Shown: positions 45,690-58,249, counted from the stretch's first letter. The stretch is DNA of 64,000 nt from Cymodocea nodosa (GCA_036874045.1 CM072335.1:20095501-20159500); one strand, 5' to 3'. The notes: a model not told the origin generated them from the letters alone. Numbers and translations are program-made.

Positions 45690-47640
45690 AATGATGGTTA
45701 ATTATATAATATTTAGTTTATCATATGAGAATTAAGCCATTATGTTATAATTACACTATTATATGCTTTAATGAAAGATCTACATAATTTCAAGAAATTA
45801 ATGTTAATTAAGTACATTTCTGAATTGTTGGTGAATTACAGGCATTTTAATTCCTATGTCTCTGAAATGTCTATTATTTTGGAGAGTTATATTTCATGTA
45901 ATGGATAGTTATATTTTAAATGCTAAAAGAATATTTTATTATTATTTCATGTTAGACACATGTTGAAACCTTAATGCATGACTTAAGTAGATTTTCGGTA
46001 AGTTATTTGGTAACTATCGGAAATGTGTCTAAGTATCGAATAGTTAAGGTTTGTAAGTATCTGAAACATCTAAACTTGTTAAGTTAAGAAATATGCATGT
46101 GTTGAATTTAAATCTTTTATTATGTCACATGAGTTGCACATGTTTAACTCGTTAAGTTAGTATAATTATATGCGTTGAGTTACTTGAAAGTACACTAAGG
46201 TAACGTGTTGTCTTAGTATTATGTAGAAATAGGTAACGTAAACTTTCAGATAGTTAATGTTTCATTTTAGTCGTAGAGTTATGTTAAAAACTTGAATAGT
46301 TAAGTTATCTGCACGTGTGTTTTAATGTTTTAAGTTTTCACGTGTTTTTCATGTGCGTTCGGTAATGAAAAATCGAAGAGTTAGATAACTGTTTGAGTTT
46401 TTATACACATGGATGGATAACTATTCGAGTTTTATAAAATGACTAACGAACAGATAAGTTTTCTTATTTAGTCATGTGTTTTGCAAGTGTAAGAATAGAA
46501 GAGTTATGAGAAGATACAATACGAAGGAAAGCCACGATTGCACGTATCACATAGGAATTCACTCGTGGAATAAAGAAGACATCACCATCGTTGATATGAA
46601 TGAAGGAAATCCAACCCATCATTTAAGCAGAAGCAATTACTATTGAAAGAAATATAAAAGAAGAGGAGAAAGATGAAGAAAGTGTAGAGAGAGTGGTGGA
46701 GAACTGCGTTAACTACAGGAAACGTTGGAAGTTCACTGAAGCTCCACACCACCACCAAAATCACCAACCATCGGAGGTCTATGAGGATATTTTCCGGAAG
46801 TCGGGTCGATTCTGAGCCAAACACAGTGATTAATAACCATTGTGGGGAGTGATCGCACCGTAGGAAGAGAAGCCATTTTCACCAAGCACCGACTCATATC
46901 TTAGGAGATCGTAAAGCTTTTAGCCTTGGTTTCGGGTTGATGCCAGTATACTGAAGAGGAGATCGACTTACAAGTCTTGGTTCGTGATTTTATAGAGAGA
47001 GGAGATAAGACTATAAGTGATTAAGTTTTCAGTGGTGTAATCGCATCACATGTAGTGACGGAAGTTCTTACGATTGATAGAGATTTTTTACATTTCACCT
47101 TTCACTCATCTTCAGGTACATATCAAAACAAAAATACCAAAAACAACTAATTATCTATGTTTATATTTAGTATTAAAGTGTTGTATTGTTTGTTTTGTAT
47201 CATGATTAATGTTATCATTGTCAGTACTGTGAATGTTTTATGTTTGTTTGATTCAGAAAAGAGAAAATAGTTTTATTATTTACTAAAATTGATTCATACA
47301 AAATACTAAAAATCTTAATGTTTACTGTTTGAAATATCTGAATGTTAGTATTGCTTAATGACAAATATCAGATTAACCATAACTCCATAAACTAAGTCTG
47401 TTGAGTTAACTGTAACTCAACGAAGTGCTAAACTAAACACATATAAACTCCAATATAAAAATAAAAATAGTTCACAATTCTTACTCAATCTCTATGGGAT
47501 TGACCTATCTGTACTTGCACACAAATACAATATATACTATGCACTTGCAGTAAAAATACAAATTTAATGTAATATCTAATTTGTGTGAAAAGTTGTTTGT
47601 TTACTTCTAAAAGAATTTATTAATATAAGCATAAAAGCAA
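45690..47640 (+). mobile_element. Sirevirus noncoding fragment inserted in the third ORF of E
   Basis: 45760-46130 matches the F spacer near 13010-13460 (for example AAGTACATTTCTGAATTG with GGTGAATTACAGGC). 46240-46510 matches the F LTR U3 (GTGCGTTCGGTAATGAAAAA). 46510-47150 is a GC-richer LTR-like part with no match in the window, and an LTR-end-like CAATCTCTATGGGATTGACC is near 47490. The order spacer to U3 is not that of an intact element. The two halves of E's ORF lie on its two sides. Confidence 0.5.
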
Positions 47641-47659
47641 ATCAAACAAGATTTTCACA

Positions 47660-48590
47660 CCAAACACCGGTCTTCTTGTTCTTCCTCTTCTTCTTCTAAT
47701 AATAAATCAATGTAAATGGGCTCTCTTTGCCCTCTTGTAAAAATAATTGGCTCCTATTTAATTGTTGGAGCTTCTTTCACTATTTCTTTTCCTTTTCTCC
47801 TTCTTTATTAAGCTTGATCTTCCTCTTCTTCAAAGGATAGTAAATCAACAAACGTGTGCTCTTTATGCCCTTTTTCCAAAATTTCTTGCACTTCTTCTTC
47901 CACTATAATGAACCTTGAAGGCCCAACTTCAAATTCTATAGGTGTAGTAACTAGGGTTACCCCAACTACTACATGGTACTATTCTACTTTATTCTTATAA
48001 CAGGTTTTTAACTTATCCTCTACTTGTTTCTTTTGCATTACATCAAACAAAATGTGGGCTTTCGCAAAAGCCATTGGTTCATTAGCTCCTTGCTCTTTAT
48101 AGAGCTGAACCAAACTTTCAAACTCTTTCTTTTCTTCCTCCATCCCTAGCTACAAAATTTGAATGTCTACCCTAGGTATTTCCTCTTGTACTACCAGTTC
48201 AAGTTGTTGTTGTTCTAGTTCCTTCCTAATCATATGTCTTTCTGTAGTAAAAAATATCTTGTGAAGGAACCATAACCTTGACTTTCGTTTAATTAATTCT
48301 AGGGAAACTTCATTATTTGGTCATATTCTTCTTTCTCGGTTAACTACCATGTCTGTAGCTACTCTCATTCGTGTTTCAAAAATACTCAAGATCTTAACAT
48401 TTAATTTAACTACTTTCTTAGAAAATCAGAGAAGTTGTTGTTCTATCTCTTGTAGCTCCTTCTCCTTGGTTGTATTTTTGATTTTCTTTTAAGAGTGCCA
48501 TGCTTTTGACTAGTTGAGAAAATTTGTGGTGTCGATCTCGTCCCATTAGTTCTGCTCCATCTTTGGCTTCATGGTGTTACTGAATGGAAC
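47660..48590 (-). pseudogene. N-terminal half of the third ORF of E
   Basis: Minus-strand frames give KNTTKEKELQEIEQQ, lining up with TKVQKRELELQKIQSEI of F, then KILSIFETRMRVATDM, an acidic helical part (MEEEKKEFESLVQLYKEQG) and EEEVQEILEKGHKEHTFVD. Stops and frame changes abound. Placement relies on orientation and on lying on the other side of the insertion from the C-terminal half. Confidence 0.45.
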
Positions 48591-48960
48591 AGATGTCTAT
48601 TCTCTAAGAACTGCTAAGTTTAATGATTTTTGCTGATAATTTTCCCCAATTTGTAGATTTAGGGGTTAAATAAATCCTAAGTTTTTGGCTGGTTATCGGA
48701 TTATTTCCTACACAAGTTTACACACAACTTAACCTTACTACTCCATTGAGTTACATGTTAACTCAATGGATTAAGTTTATGGACTTACCCTTGTACTTCG
48801 TTAAATTACATGTTAACTCAATAAACTAAGTTTGTGAACTTACCTTAACTCAACGGAGTAAGTTTGTTGAGTTAAGTAATAACTCAATAGACCTTACTCA
48901 AGAGTTATATTTTCTAAATATCTCTATTTTTTAAAATTGTAATATTATATCAATTTTTTG
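48591..48960 (-). repeat. Motif-rich segment upstream of the E third ORF
   Basis: Repeated ACTCCATTGAGTTACATG and TAACTCAATGGA motifs in both orientations between 48720 and 48900. The place, directly before the ORF start, matches the motif-rich spacer of F and B. Confidence 0.5.
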
Positions 48961-49079
48961 TTATGTTTTCTTTCTCTCTAATTTAATAGGAAATTAGCAC
49001 ACATAAAAAATAGAATTAAAGAAAATTAAATAAAAAGATAACACTATAATATTTTAGTTTATTTTTTTTTAGTTTTTAG

Positions 49080-49440
49080 TTTCAATTGAATTGATGGATT
49101 TTCGGTTAGACCAAAACAAACTATATATAATAATTTTTAAAACTTCAATCGAATTGCTACTTAATTTCAGTCGAATTGAAACTTCATAATTATATATATA
49201 TTTTTTTTTTCAAAACTTTGGTTGAACTAAGACTATGTTTTGATTGAACCAAAATTACTTTTCTTTAACACCTATTTTTTTAACTTTCGGTTGAACTGAT
49301 AACATGTCTTGGTTCAATTGATACAATTTCTTATAACTTTCAGTTAAACCAAAGTTGAGCTTTAGTTAAACTAAACCTTATAGTATGTTTTCACTTCAGC
49401 TTTGGTTGAACCAATGGATTTCTGATTTGATTGAAATAGA
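49080..49440. repeat. Segment of repeated TTGGTTGAACCAA-like motifs
   Basis: About ten copies of (T)CGGTT(A/G)(A/G)ACC and its complement in AT-rich DNA; the same motif is seen at 39250-39380 in the Tat LTR. Probably old gypsy LTR sequence. Confidence 0.45.
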
Positions 49441-49559
49441 ATATATTACTTATATATATATTTATTTATTTTAATAATATATTTTTATTTTATTATTTTT
49501 TTAAGATGTATTTCTATTACGTAATGGGACTTGGGTAATCTTCCATTCTCACTTCCTCT

Positions 49560-50025
49560 ATAATTCCAAATGTATTTCTTAGAAATTTAAGGATGGGTCA
49601 GTGTCTTTGTCCATTAACTTTAAATATATTTTGATTTTTTTAATTTTCAATTTTAGTTGCTCTATGAGAATAGTTGTTTCAAACAATGTACGGTCCTACC
49701 CATCTAGATCTTAATTTCCCTAAAGCCTATGAAGTTTAAACATGTAAAGATACACCTCTTGTCCTATTTCAAAGGTTTTTGGGATAATTTTTCTATCATG
49801 CCATAACTTCATCTTTTCTTTTTCCACTAATGTTCTTGAATAAGATTTATTTCTAAACTCTTCTAATTCTATTAGTTGTATCTTTCTATCTTCAACAACT
49901 CTATTTATGTCAACATTTAAAGTCCTTAATGCCTAATAAGCTTTATTTTCTAATTTAAGAAGTAAATGACAACTCTTTCTATATACTAACCTAAAAGATG
50001 ACATCCCTAGATTAGTCTTGTAAGC
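49560..50025 (-). pseudogene. pol: Athila-like integrase C-terminal region
   Basis: The minus strand from 50025 reads AYKTNLGMSSFRLVYRKSCH, LLLKLENKAY, LNVDINRVVEDRKIQLIELE, EFRNKSYS and KMKLWHDRKI, then FEIGQEVYLYMFKL. This is the C-terminal part of Athila Ty3/gypsy integrase (LGMSPYRLVYGKACHLPVE... R-LQL-ELEE-R). One TAA and later frame loss. The N-terminal part with the catalytic core would lie past 50025 but is replaced by Sirevirus LTR DNA. Confidence 0.75.
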
Positions 50026-50027
50026 TC

Positions 50028-50695
50028 TTCAATTAGGAATTTTGTTTTGATGATGAATATTTTATTAAGTCTATAAATAAGTCTAAGTATATATGTGGTA
50101 ACTCAATAGAGCGAGTTCATTGGGTTAGTAGTCAAGTCAATGGAGTTAATCTGTTAAGTTATGTTAACTCCACAAACCAGTTTTTTTATCAATCACATAG
50201 TTAGGTGTTAACATGTTTTAAAAGGTTGTATAGTTAATAAGTTAACGTTTCGAGTTAGTCAAAGAGTTATGTTAAAAACTCGTATAGTTAAGTTATCTGT
50301 ATGTGTGTTTTTAATGCTTTAATTTTTCACGTATTTTCCATGTGCGTTAGTTAAAGAAAAGTTGAAGAGTTAGATAACTACTCGAGTTTTTACACATGGA
50401 TGGATAACTATTCGAGTTCTTTTAAGTGACTAACGAAAAGTTAAGTTTGTTTGTTTTAGTCATGTGTTTTGCAGGTGGAAAAACTCAAAGAGTTATAGAT
50501 AAGTGTTTGAGTTTTTACAAGTCTTAAAGGATAAGTGTTCAACTAAAGTGGTGACTTAGAAGATATATTCTACAAACTATCTCCATTAACTTAACTACTA
50601 ACTCAACAAACTGATTCATTGAGTTACCACATATACTTAGACTTATTTATAGACTTTAATAAAATATTCATCATTAAAACAAAATTCCAAACAAT
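50028..50695. repeat. Head-to-head chimeric LTR of element C
   Basis: The left end reads as a forward LTR start (TTAGGAATTTTGTTTTGATG) and the right end as the complement of an LTR start before a polypurine tract. About 125 bases at 50028-50155 are the inverted copy of 50568-50695, enclosing about 410 bases of forward U3. Thus both outer ends are 5' LTR ends. Confidence 0.75.
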
Positions 50696-53345
50696 CTCCA
50701 CCCTTTTGATAATGGCAAAACCTAATAAGTCAAATAATCTTTCTTACCCTTTTTGTCATTATAAAAAGCACTAATATCATGTAAGGAAGAAAAAAAAAGG
50801 TGCTAAGTACATAACTCAAAAAGAACTTCAAACATGCATAAATCAAACGTGGATATAAACTATTGAAATAAAAACTTCTTGCAACAATATAGAAATGAAA
50901 TAAATACAATAGTTATTTATTTTTGGTAACAAATTACAATCAATGATTTCATTTAATACATACTTTGCTTTTAGTCTTTCACAAGTCTCTTTGTCTTCTA
51001 AAAATGTCTAATAAAGTTTCAAAAATCTTTTGTGCTATTTCTACACTAACTCTGTTTATTCGATCAATTATTTCTTAATCTAAATTTGTAGTATGGACTT
51101 GTGAAGGTTGCTGTATTTATTCTATATGTCTATTTGTGTATTGTTCTTGTGGTACTGATGGTTGTTCTTGTTGTTGCTCTTGTTGTGACTGTTCTAGTCG
51201 TTGTTGTTCTTGTTGATGTTGTTATTGTTGCTGCTCCTAATAATGATGTTGTTGTCTATGCTTAATTTCAAGTGGATCTATTTTCTAGTATTTATGTAAT
51301 TCTTTTACAAAGAAATATCTTGATTTTATCTTTTTCTATGACCAATGTGTAATATCTATTTGACTTGCCATAATTTTCAAAATTGCATCACCAAAAAATA
51401 GTTTACTCTGCAAATTTAGAATATGATAAATAAAGACATCATACCAGTTGAAATTACAATTTATCAAGGCATATGTTGCATAAAGACAAGATTTGACAAC
51501 TTCAGCTCCATAACCAAACTTCTAAAAAATCAAAGCATGCAATATCTTTGCAATAAATCTAGCTTGGCTATTTAAATCATTTAACAATCATAATTCACTA
51601 TTGGCATTAAGATATTTTGGTAACTATTTAATGTTCCATCCTAATTGATAAATTTGTTTTCTTTTAGACAATTTAACTCCTTCATTCTTCAATCCGAGTA
51701 CTTGATATAATAGTTCTAGAGTTAACTAAATGTTTATTTCTTGTATATTGGAAACAAGCACATTTTCTACGATTGTTAAGTTTGAGTAGTAACAACTTAC
51801 AATTTTTGGAAGTTAGAGATGGCCTAGCTGTTAAGGAATTAGCGTCAACAAGCTTTGAAACTCAAACATTTCTCTAATGTCTGCCATCCCTTCAAACATA
51901 ACTAGTTGAGCATATAAAATTATAAAAGTTTTATAATTTAAAAATTTGTCATAATAGGAACTATCTCTAAACCATAAAAGCAAGTGTCATCCTCAAAATT
52001 CAGTTAAGGATTTGGAATCTTCCTGTCATGTGCTCCTTGAGACTTGGGACTTATTGTAATATCTTCATCAATAATTATGTTGTTAGATCTTTTAGAAATA
52101 GTAGTATTTCTATTAAACTCAGTATAAATTTTTGAAATATCTACAATTGTTGTATCAATAATACTTTGAACTTATCTATTTGAAATTTTTCAAATGTATC
52201 AGCAACTATCATCTATGTATCATTATTAATAGTCTCTATGTGAATATGTTCATTTGTATAAACATCAGGTATTTCTATAAAACTATTCATTCTATCTGTA
52301 CAATTGTATGTAACAATTGTCTCCTTATTTGAAAATACTTTATACCAATTTTTGGCATAAGAATATCTTGTATGTCTATATCTTCTGTATTTGAGACTTC
52401 AACACTATTATATTCTATCTATAATTGTGTATTTTGCTGACTATATATAGTTATAAACAAATAACATGTATATTATAGAAGACAACCAAATATATACAAT
52501 TTGAAATAAGTAACTGTATCAAAAATTATTTGTAACTATTTGAGATATAGTAAGAGGAATAATGTCTATACATTCCTCTTCAGATGATACATCTTCAAAA
52601 TTCATAAATTCTATGTCTATGTCATCAATGATATCATATACATCAATATCATCAATATATGTATTAAAACTATCAAAATTTCCTACATTTTCTATTTTTG
52701 TAGGATAAATAGAGAATAAATTTTGTCTTGCAACAATGTCTTGGAAAACTTTCCATCATATTAAAAGAGATATTATGGGTTATTGTGACACAATACCTTA
52801 ATGTATAAACCTTTAATCCAAGGTTTGTCACACCTGTTGGGATTCCAATTATAAATTCTTTTCCAGCAATAGCAATGGAACAAAGTTTTCTATTTCTCAA
52901 TTATTCTTCTCTTTTCTGCAAAATTCCTTTTTCTCCTACAATTAGTCCTAAATGTTCAATTATCTTTTTCTTCTAACTATATGTTTACAATGGTTCTGAT
53001 TTTTCTAGAGGTTTTAGGGTTTTCTTTATTTCTCTTATAAGAGGCACCTATGGGTTTGATGGCCCTTCACCAGGTTGCCTAATTTGTAGTAATGGGATAT
53101 ATTGTTTTAAAGCATCAACCTCCACCATTTTCAATTGATATACTTTTTATCCTTTACTTTGAAGGTCCACTTTCAAAATTGTTGTTTTATGTTCATTTAT
53201 ATACTTTTGTATTTCATCTAAAACAATAAGGGAAAAATAATGTTAGGAATATAAACTTGATAATTCATTATTTGTATTTTCTATCGTCGATCCCAATTTC
53301 TTTCCATAATATGTGATGGATTGTATCAATTTTTCTAATACTTGT
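50696..53345 (-). mobile_element. Sirevirus C, third-ORF part, cut by element D
   Basis: It starts on the right at the D insertion point (53345/53346), and going left shows the third ORF and a decayed polypurine tract (ATCTCCACCCTTTTGAT at 50693) next to the chimeric LTR. The rest of C (pol, gag) should lie beyond D. Confidence 0.75.
50998..53345 (-). pseudogene. Third, Env-position ORF of C, N-terminus cut off by D
   Basis: From the right: QSITYYGKKLG, NNELSSLYS, VYQLKMVEVDALKQYIPLLQ, GEGPSNP, a long frame 52900-52673 with GVTNLGLKVYTLRYCVTITH, an acidic block near 52600, a hydrophobic segment near 52520-52440 (YIFGCLLxYTCYLFITIY), then the C-terminal domain (about 51850-51350) and a Gln-rich end coded by 51150-51260. 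The stop is TAG at 50998-51000. About the first 95 residues, as judged from F, lie beyond the D insertion. Several in-frame stops. Confidence 0.72.
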
Positions 53346-54575
53346 TGTTAGGAATTTTGTTTTGATGATATATGCTTTATTAAAGTTTTTAAATAAGTCT
53401 AAATAATATTCTCTAAGTATAATTCTCACGTAATTAAACGCTAACAGGTTATCGAAAAGTTTCATTTTTATTTCAGATAGTTAACTTTCGGATAGTTAAA
53501 GTTTTCGAATAGTTAGAATTTTGATAGTTAAACTTTTGGATAGTTAACGTTTCATTTTTGTCGAATAGTTTATGTTAAAAACTCGTTTAGTTAACTTATC
53601 TACACGTATGTTTTTTTTGTTTTAAGTTGTCATGTGTTTTCCATGTTCGTTTGATAATGAAAATCGAATAGTTAGATAACTGTTCGAGTTTTTATACGCA
53701 TGTATAGATAACTATTCAAGTTTTATAAAATGACTAACGAATAGATAAGTTTGCTATGTTTAGTCATGTGTTTTGCAAGTGCAAAAACTCGAAGAGTTAC
53801 AGATAAGTGTTCGAGTTTTTACAGAACTTAAAGGATAAGTGTTCGACTAAATTGAAGAGTTAGAAGATATTCTAGAAGACTCCAGGAAGATAAAGTTTCA
53901 GTGAATCTACGAGTGAAGATCGTGGAAATTCAAAATGATAGTGGAGAAAGTGGAAACTCAAAAAGATAGTAATTTAAATTTTTAAAAAAATTTAGTACGT
54001 GGATTATGGATTATGGATTAAGTGGATGAACATGTTGAACGTGAAGACATAGTTTGACTACTAATAAAGAGTACGAGCTACATTACAAAAAAAGGATCCC
54101 AATCTCAAAAACCAAGTCTGAATGTTCAATCCGGATCCCTAACTAAAAAGTTAAGTTTGAATATTCATATCTAGAAAAATTCTCTAACATCAGAAGAAGT
54201 TCGAAATTCCAAGCAATTTCAAAAAATGAGCAGCAAATGTAAGAAGTCTAAAAATTCGACAACTAGAGAAGAAGAGATACAGAAGCTGAGCAAAAAGAAG
54301 GAAAGGAGCTATGTGCATAAAGATCAGGTTTTATACAATTCGAAATTAGTTTTGAATAAGAACTTCATTTTTCTATTTAAATTGTATATCAGACATTACT
54401 GTATCAAAACCGTCAAGAAGGGAATTAAGCTGAAAAGATATTGTAAATTCTGTCTTTAAAGTTTATAAAGAATAGAATTTCATTTACGAGTGTTTTATGC
54501 TCTTGTTTTATCCACTGGTAATTTACTTACTAAAGACACAATTCAACCCCCCTCTTGTGATACAACGATCCTACA
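53346..54575 (+). repeat. 5' LTR of D (1230 bp)
   Basis: TGTTAGG to CTACA. A near-perfect palindrome (TCGAATAGTTA then its complement) lies at 53664-53687, the TATA box at 53724-53731. It is followed directly by a primer site, which proves it is the 5' LTR. Confidence 0.9.
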
Positions 54576-54577
54576 AC

Positions 54578-54590
54578 TAGTATTAGAGCT
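54578..54590 (+). other. Primer binding site of D
   Basis: TAGTATTAGAGCT, the initiator methionine tRNA site TGGTATCAGAGCC with three G-to-A or C-to-T changes. Confidence 0.8.
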
Positions 54591-54710
54591 TTTATTATTG
54601 TCAAATTGCCTACACTCTACTACATCTAGTATCAAAGCATCTAAAAAGCTTTCATTTCTCTAGTTAGAAATCGATTTTTCCTATCATTTACTTAGGATCA
54701 TTTGTTTAAA

Positions 54711-56740
54711 ATGGATAATACTAAAATCTTAGTTATGACTGAAGGACATACCACTAATCGTCTTCCTATGTTCGAAGGTAGCAATTATGGCTACTAGAAA
54801 TATAGGATGAAAGTATTCTTTCAGTCAATTGATTTCAGACTATGGCATATAATTAGCAATCCTATAGTGTTAGTTACGACTCCATATGATACTTGGACTT
54901 TTGATGAAAAGGAGCGAATGACATTGAATGCTAAATGTTTAAACATCTTATTTTGTGCTTTTTCTCATGATCAATTTAACAAAGTTTTAGCATATCAAAC
55001 TGCATATGAGATATGGCATGCATTACAAGTTGCCAACGAAGGTACTAACTAGGTCAAGGAATCTAAGATTAATATGTTAGTACATAAATATGAGCTTTTT
55101 AAAATGCATGAAAATGAATGTATCTCTGATATGTTTTCCTATTTTCTTGAGATTGTAAATTCATTAAAATCTTTAGCTAAGAAATTCGAGGAAGAAGACT
55201 TGGTAAGAAAGATCCATAGATCTTTAACTGAAATTTGGGCTCAAAAGACAACATCTATTGAAGAGTCCAAAGATTTAAATACATATACTCTTGATGATCT
55301 CATAGGAAATCTGACAACCTATGAAGTACAACATTTAGATCCAAAAGAAAAAAATTCTAGAAGGGATCTGGCTTTTGAGGCTGATAAAGTCTTAGAAGTC
55401 ATTAGTGATTTTGACGATGATTTACTATTGTTGACTAGAAAATTTAGAAATTTGTTGAAAAACGTAGGAACTTTAGGTCAGCAAAGACATCTAGAGATAT
55501 AGAGAAGAAGTCATTCATGAAAGACAAAATCATATGCAACAAGTGCAACAAACCGAGTCACTTTCAAACTGATTGTCCTCTCAACAAAGATAAGAAGAAT
55601 TCGAGGAGGAATCTTAGGTGTAAGAAATTCAGAAAGAGGAGGGCACTTAAAGTGACATGGGATGACTCTTCAACTTCACAAAGTGAAGAAACAAAGGATT
55701 CAACAGTAGACAAGGAATCCTCATCAACATCAGATTCAGAAGAAAATCTGGCAAATGTATGCTTCATGGCAAAATCTAGTGAGGTATCCTTTGTTCAAAA
55801 TGCTAGTTTTGATGGATTACTTGTTGAATACAATAAATTGGCTAGAAAATATAAGAAATTAAAAACAGAAGGAACGAACACTAGGAAAATACTAGATGAA
55901 TCTGAAAATAAGATTGATTTTCTGAACTCTATGTTGAATAAATTTAAAGAAGAAAATCAAAAGCATGCACTAGAAATTTTAAAGTTTACTGCAATAGAAA
56001 GAAAATTGCATGCTAATTGTGAAAATTTAATTGCTGAAAAGAAGAAAATGAACTGTGAAAATGAAAAACTGAAACTGACTATTACTGATTTAAATTCAGA
56101 AATTGATATGTTAAAGATTAAGGTCTACGATCAAAAGGCTATATTAAGTAAATGGAATAATAGTCAAACTATAACAAATGAACTTAGTAGTAAAATATCA
56201 AATGTAGAAAAACATGGTATTGGTTTACATGATGCATCTTCTGAAAATTATATATTGCATGATTGTACTGCTAAAAGTAATGTCTTTATTTCTACTACTA
56301 AGAATAGTAAGAGAAAAACTATTCCATGTGTAATTAAAAAGGGAGATAAATATGTGCAAATTGATAAAATGTAGCATATAAATGATAGCACACAATGCAA
56401 GAATTTCAAAAGAAATTTTTAGAAAAATCAAGCTAAGACATTTGAGAATCTTAATATTTTTGATCAGTTTTCTTTATATTTAAAAAATATGGGATATTTA
56501 AATCATCAATCAAATAATGTCAGAAATGAAAATTTCAACTTTGGTTTACATAGAGATAAATGTTCTAATGATTATAACACTAAGAGAAATAAACGCAAGA
56601 ATAATTATCAGAAAATAGATAAGTTGAAGTTTAAAAATATTGATTATTTTGATATGACTCTCTCTAAAATTCTTGGACCCACTCAAAAATGGGTTCCAAG
56701 AGATAAAATCTCTTTTTGACTGTTTTGTAGGTACACAAAT
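54711..56740 (+). pseudogene. gag: gag of D
   Basis: Start MDNTKILVMTEGHTTNRLPM at 54711, whose capsid homology follows at once. Stops: TAG at 54795-54797 in the YxKYRMKVF motif (Trp in A), TAG near 55052, and TAG at 56372-56374 where B has CAG. A frameshift near 55465 separates capsid from nucleocapsid. The zinc knuckle CNKCNKPSHFQTDC (55535-55576) is complete. Then a Ser/Thr/Glu-rich linker and a coiled-coil region (KYKKLKTEG, ENLIAEKKKMNCENEKLKL) to about 56374, and an Asn/Lys-rich end before protease. The length fits Sirevirus gag. Confidence 0.87.
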
Positions 56741-58127
56741 CAAAATGGATAATGGACAGTGGAGCATCTAGACACATGACTAGAGATATACAATTACTTA
56801 CAGAAGTAACAAAGACCAAGAACATCCTTAAAGCTATCTAAAAAGAATCAAGTTAGAGGTTTACCTAATATTAAGTACTTGAAAGAGTTTATTTGTGATG
56901 CATGTCAACTAGGTAAATTACATAAAACAACCTTTAAAAGTTTAAATAAAATAACAAGCAAAAGAGTATTAGAACTAGTGCATATGGATTTATTTGGACC
57001 TACTAGGATAACTAGTCTAGGAGGTAAACATTATGTTTTTGTACTAGTTGATGACTATTCTAGATTTACTTGGGTCTATTTTCTAGCTAATAGAACTGAA
57101 GTTTTTGAAATATTTAAGATATTCTGTAATAAAGTTCAAAATGAGAAAAATGTTAAAATTCAAAAACTTAGGAGTAATCATGGTACAGAATTTGATAATG
57201 ATCAAATGGACACCTTTTGTGAAGAATTAGGCATAGATCATAGGTATTCATTTCCAAGAGCTCCTTCACAAAATGGGATAGTAGAACATAAAAACAGATC
57301 ACTTCAGGAAATATCTAGAACCATGTTAAATGAAAATAAGTTATCCCTATCTCTTTAGGTAGAAGCAGTTCATACAGCATGCTATGTTATAAATAGAGTA
57401 CATCTAAGACTAATTTTAGATAAAACTCCTTATGAGATATGGTATAACAGGGTTCCCAAAATAAGTTATTTGAAACCCTTTGGCTGTAAGTGTTTTATTT
57501 TAAACACTAAGAAACGAAGAGACAAATTTAGAGCCAAATCAGATGAGGGTATTTTTGTTGGTTATTCCATTAGAAGTAAGGCATATAGAGTTTATAACAA
57601 ATCAATAAAAACCATTGAGGAAACTCTACATGTGAAATTTGATGAAAATTCTCATTTGGATTTTAGATATGCTGAAAACTTTGATTCAAAAATTCTCCCA
57701 GAAATGGTACCAAATGATGTTGACAGAGAAATTGAGAGATTATCTAACGAAATAAGAAATATAAACTTAAATGATGAATATTTAGAAGAAAATAATGTCA
57801 TACCTATAGAAAATGTGGAACAACATAGAAATTGGCGTAATGCTTCATCTCATCCTATTGATCAGATAGTAGCTAATCCTAATCAAGGAGTTAGGACTAG
57901 GTCATCAGTAGTCAACATTTGTGGTACTTATTCATTTGTTTCTTTACTAGAACCTAAGAAAATTGAAGATTCCTTAGAAGATGAATTTTGGTATTTAGCT
58001 ATGCAAGATGAGCTAAATCAATTTATAAGAAATGAGGTATTGGATCTAGTTCCACCACCTGAAAATCAGTCCATAATAGGAACAAGGTGGGTATTTAGAA
58101 ATAAAGTAGATCAAGATGGACATATAA
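56741..58127 (+). pseudogene. pol: pol start of D: protease remnant, integrase, reverse transcriptase start
   Basis: DSG at 56755-56763 opens the protease, but after KTKN at about 56822 some 350 bases present in B are deleted, fusing it into the pre-integrase region. Integrase (from 56879): CDACQLGK finger half, HMDLFGPT with catalytic Asp at 56987-56989, second catalytic Asp changed to Asn (codon 57176-57178), EHKNRS with the Glu kept. TAG at 57356-57358. The GKR-like end ([17 protein letters not shown]) and linker are open to 58127. The TGA seen in A, R and B before the reverse transcriptase is TTG here. It ends at the Harbinger terminus. Confidence 0.87.
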
Positions 58128-58128
58128 G

Positions 58129-58160
58129 GGGGGTTTGTGCTTTGGGAAACAGTGGGAAAT
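58129..58160 (+). repeat. Left terminal inverted repeat of the Harbinger element
   Basis: G-rich start followed by TTTGTGCTTTGGGAAAC, similar in layout to PIF/Harbinger termini (G-run then TTTGGGA). The right copy is not in the window, so the length of the repeat is unknown. Confidence 0.6.
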
Positions 58161-58170
58161 CGTAGGTAAT

Positions 58171-58249
58171 GAAACAAGGGGAAATCTTTTCCCCTTGTTT
58201 CTTGTATTTGTGCATGACATAAATCATGGGAAATCTTTTCCCATGATTT
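58171..58249. repeat. Two perfect subterminal hairpins
   Basis: Arms GAAACAAGGGGAAA (58171-58184) and its complement 58188-58201, loop TCT; then AAATCATGGGAAA (58221-58233) and its complement 58237-58249, loop TCT. An outer TTTGGGAAA at 58141 pairs with TTTCCCAAA at 58247-58255. Confidence 0.9.

Larger units (their letters stand above)
53346..58127 (+). mobile_element. Sirevirus D, 5' part up to the Harbinger insertion
   Basis: Full 5' LTR, primer site, gag, remnants of protease, integrase, and the first bases of reverse transcriptase. The remainder is interrupted, not necessarily lost: the Harbinger element begins at 58128, and the missing pol, spacer, third ORF and 3' LTR would lie on its far side, outside the window. 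The 5 bases before the LTR (CTTGT) are the candidate target duplication. Confidence 0.9.
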
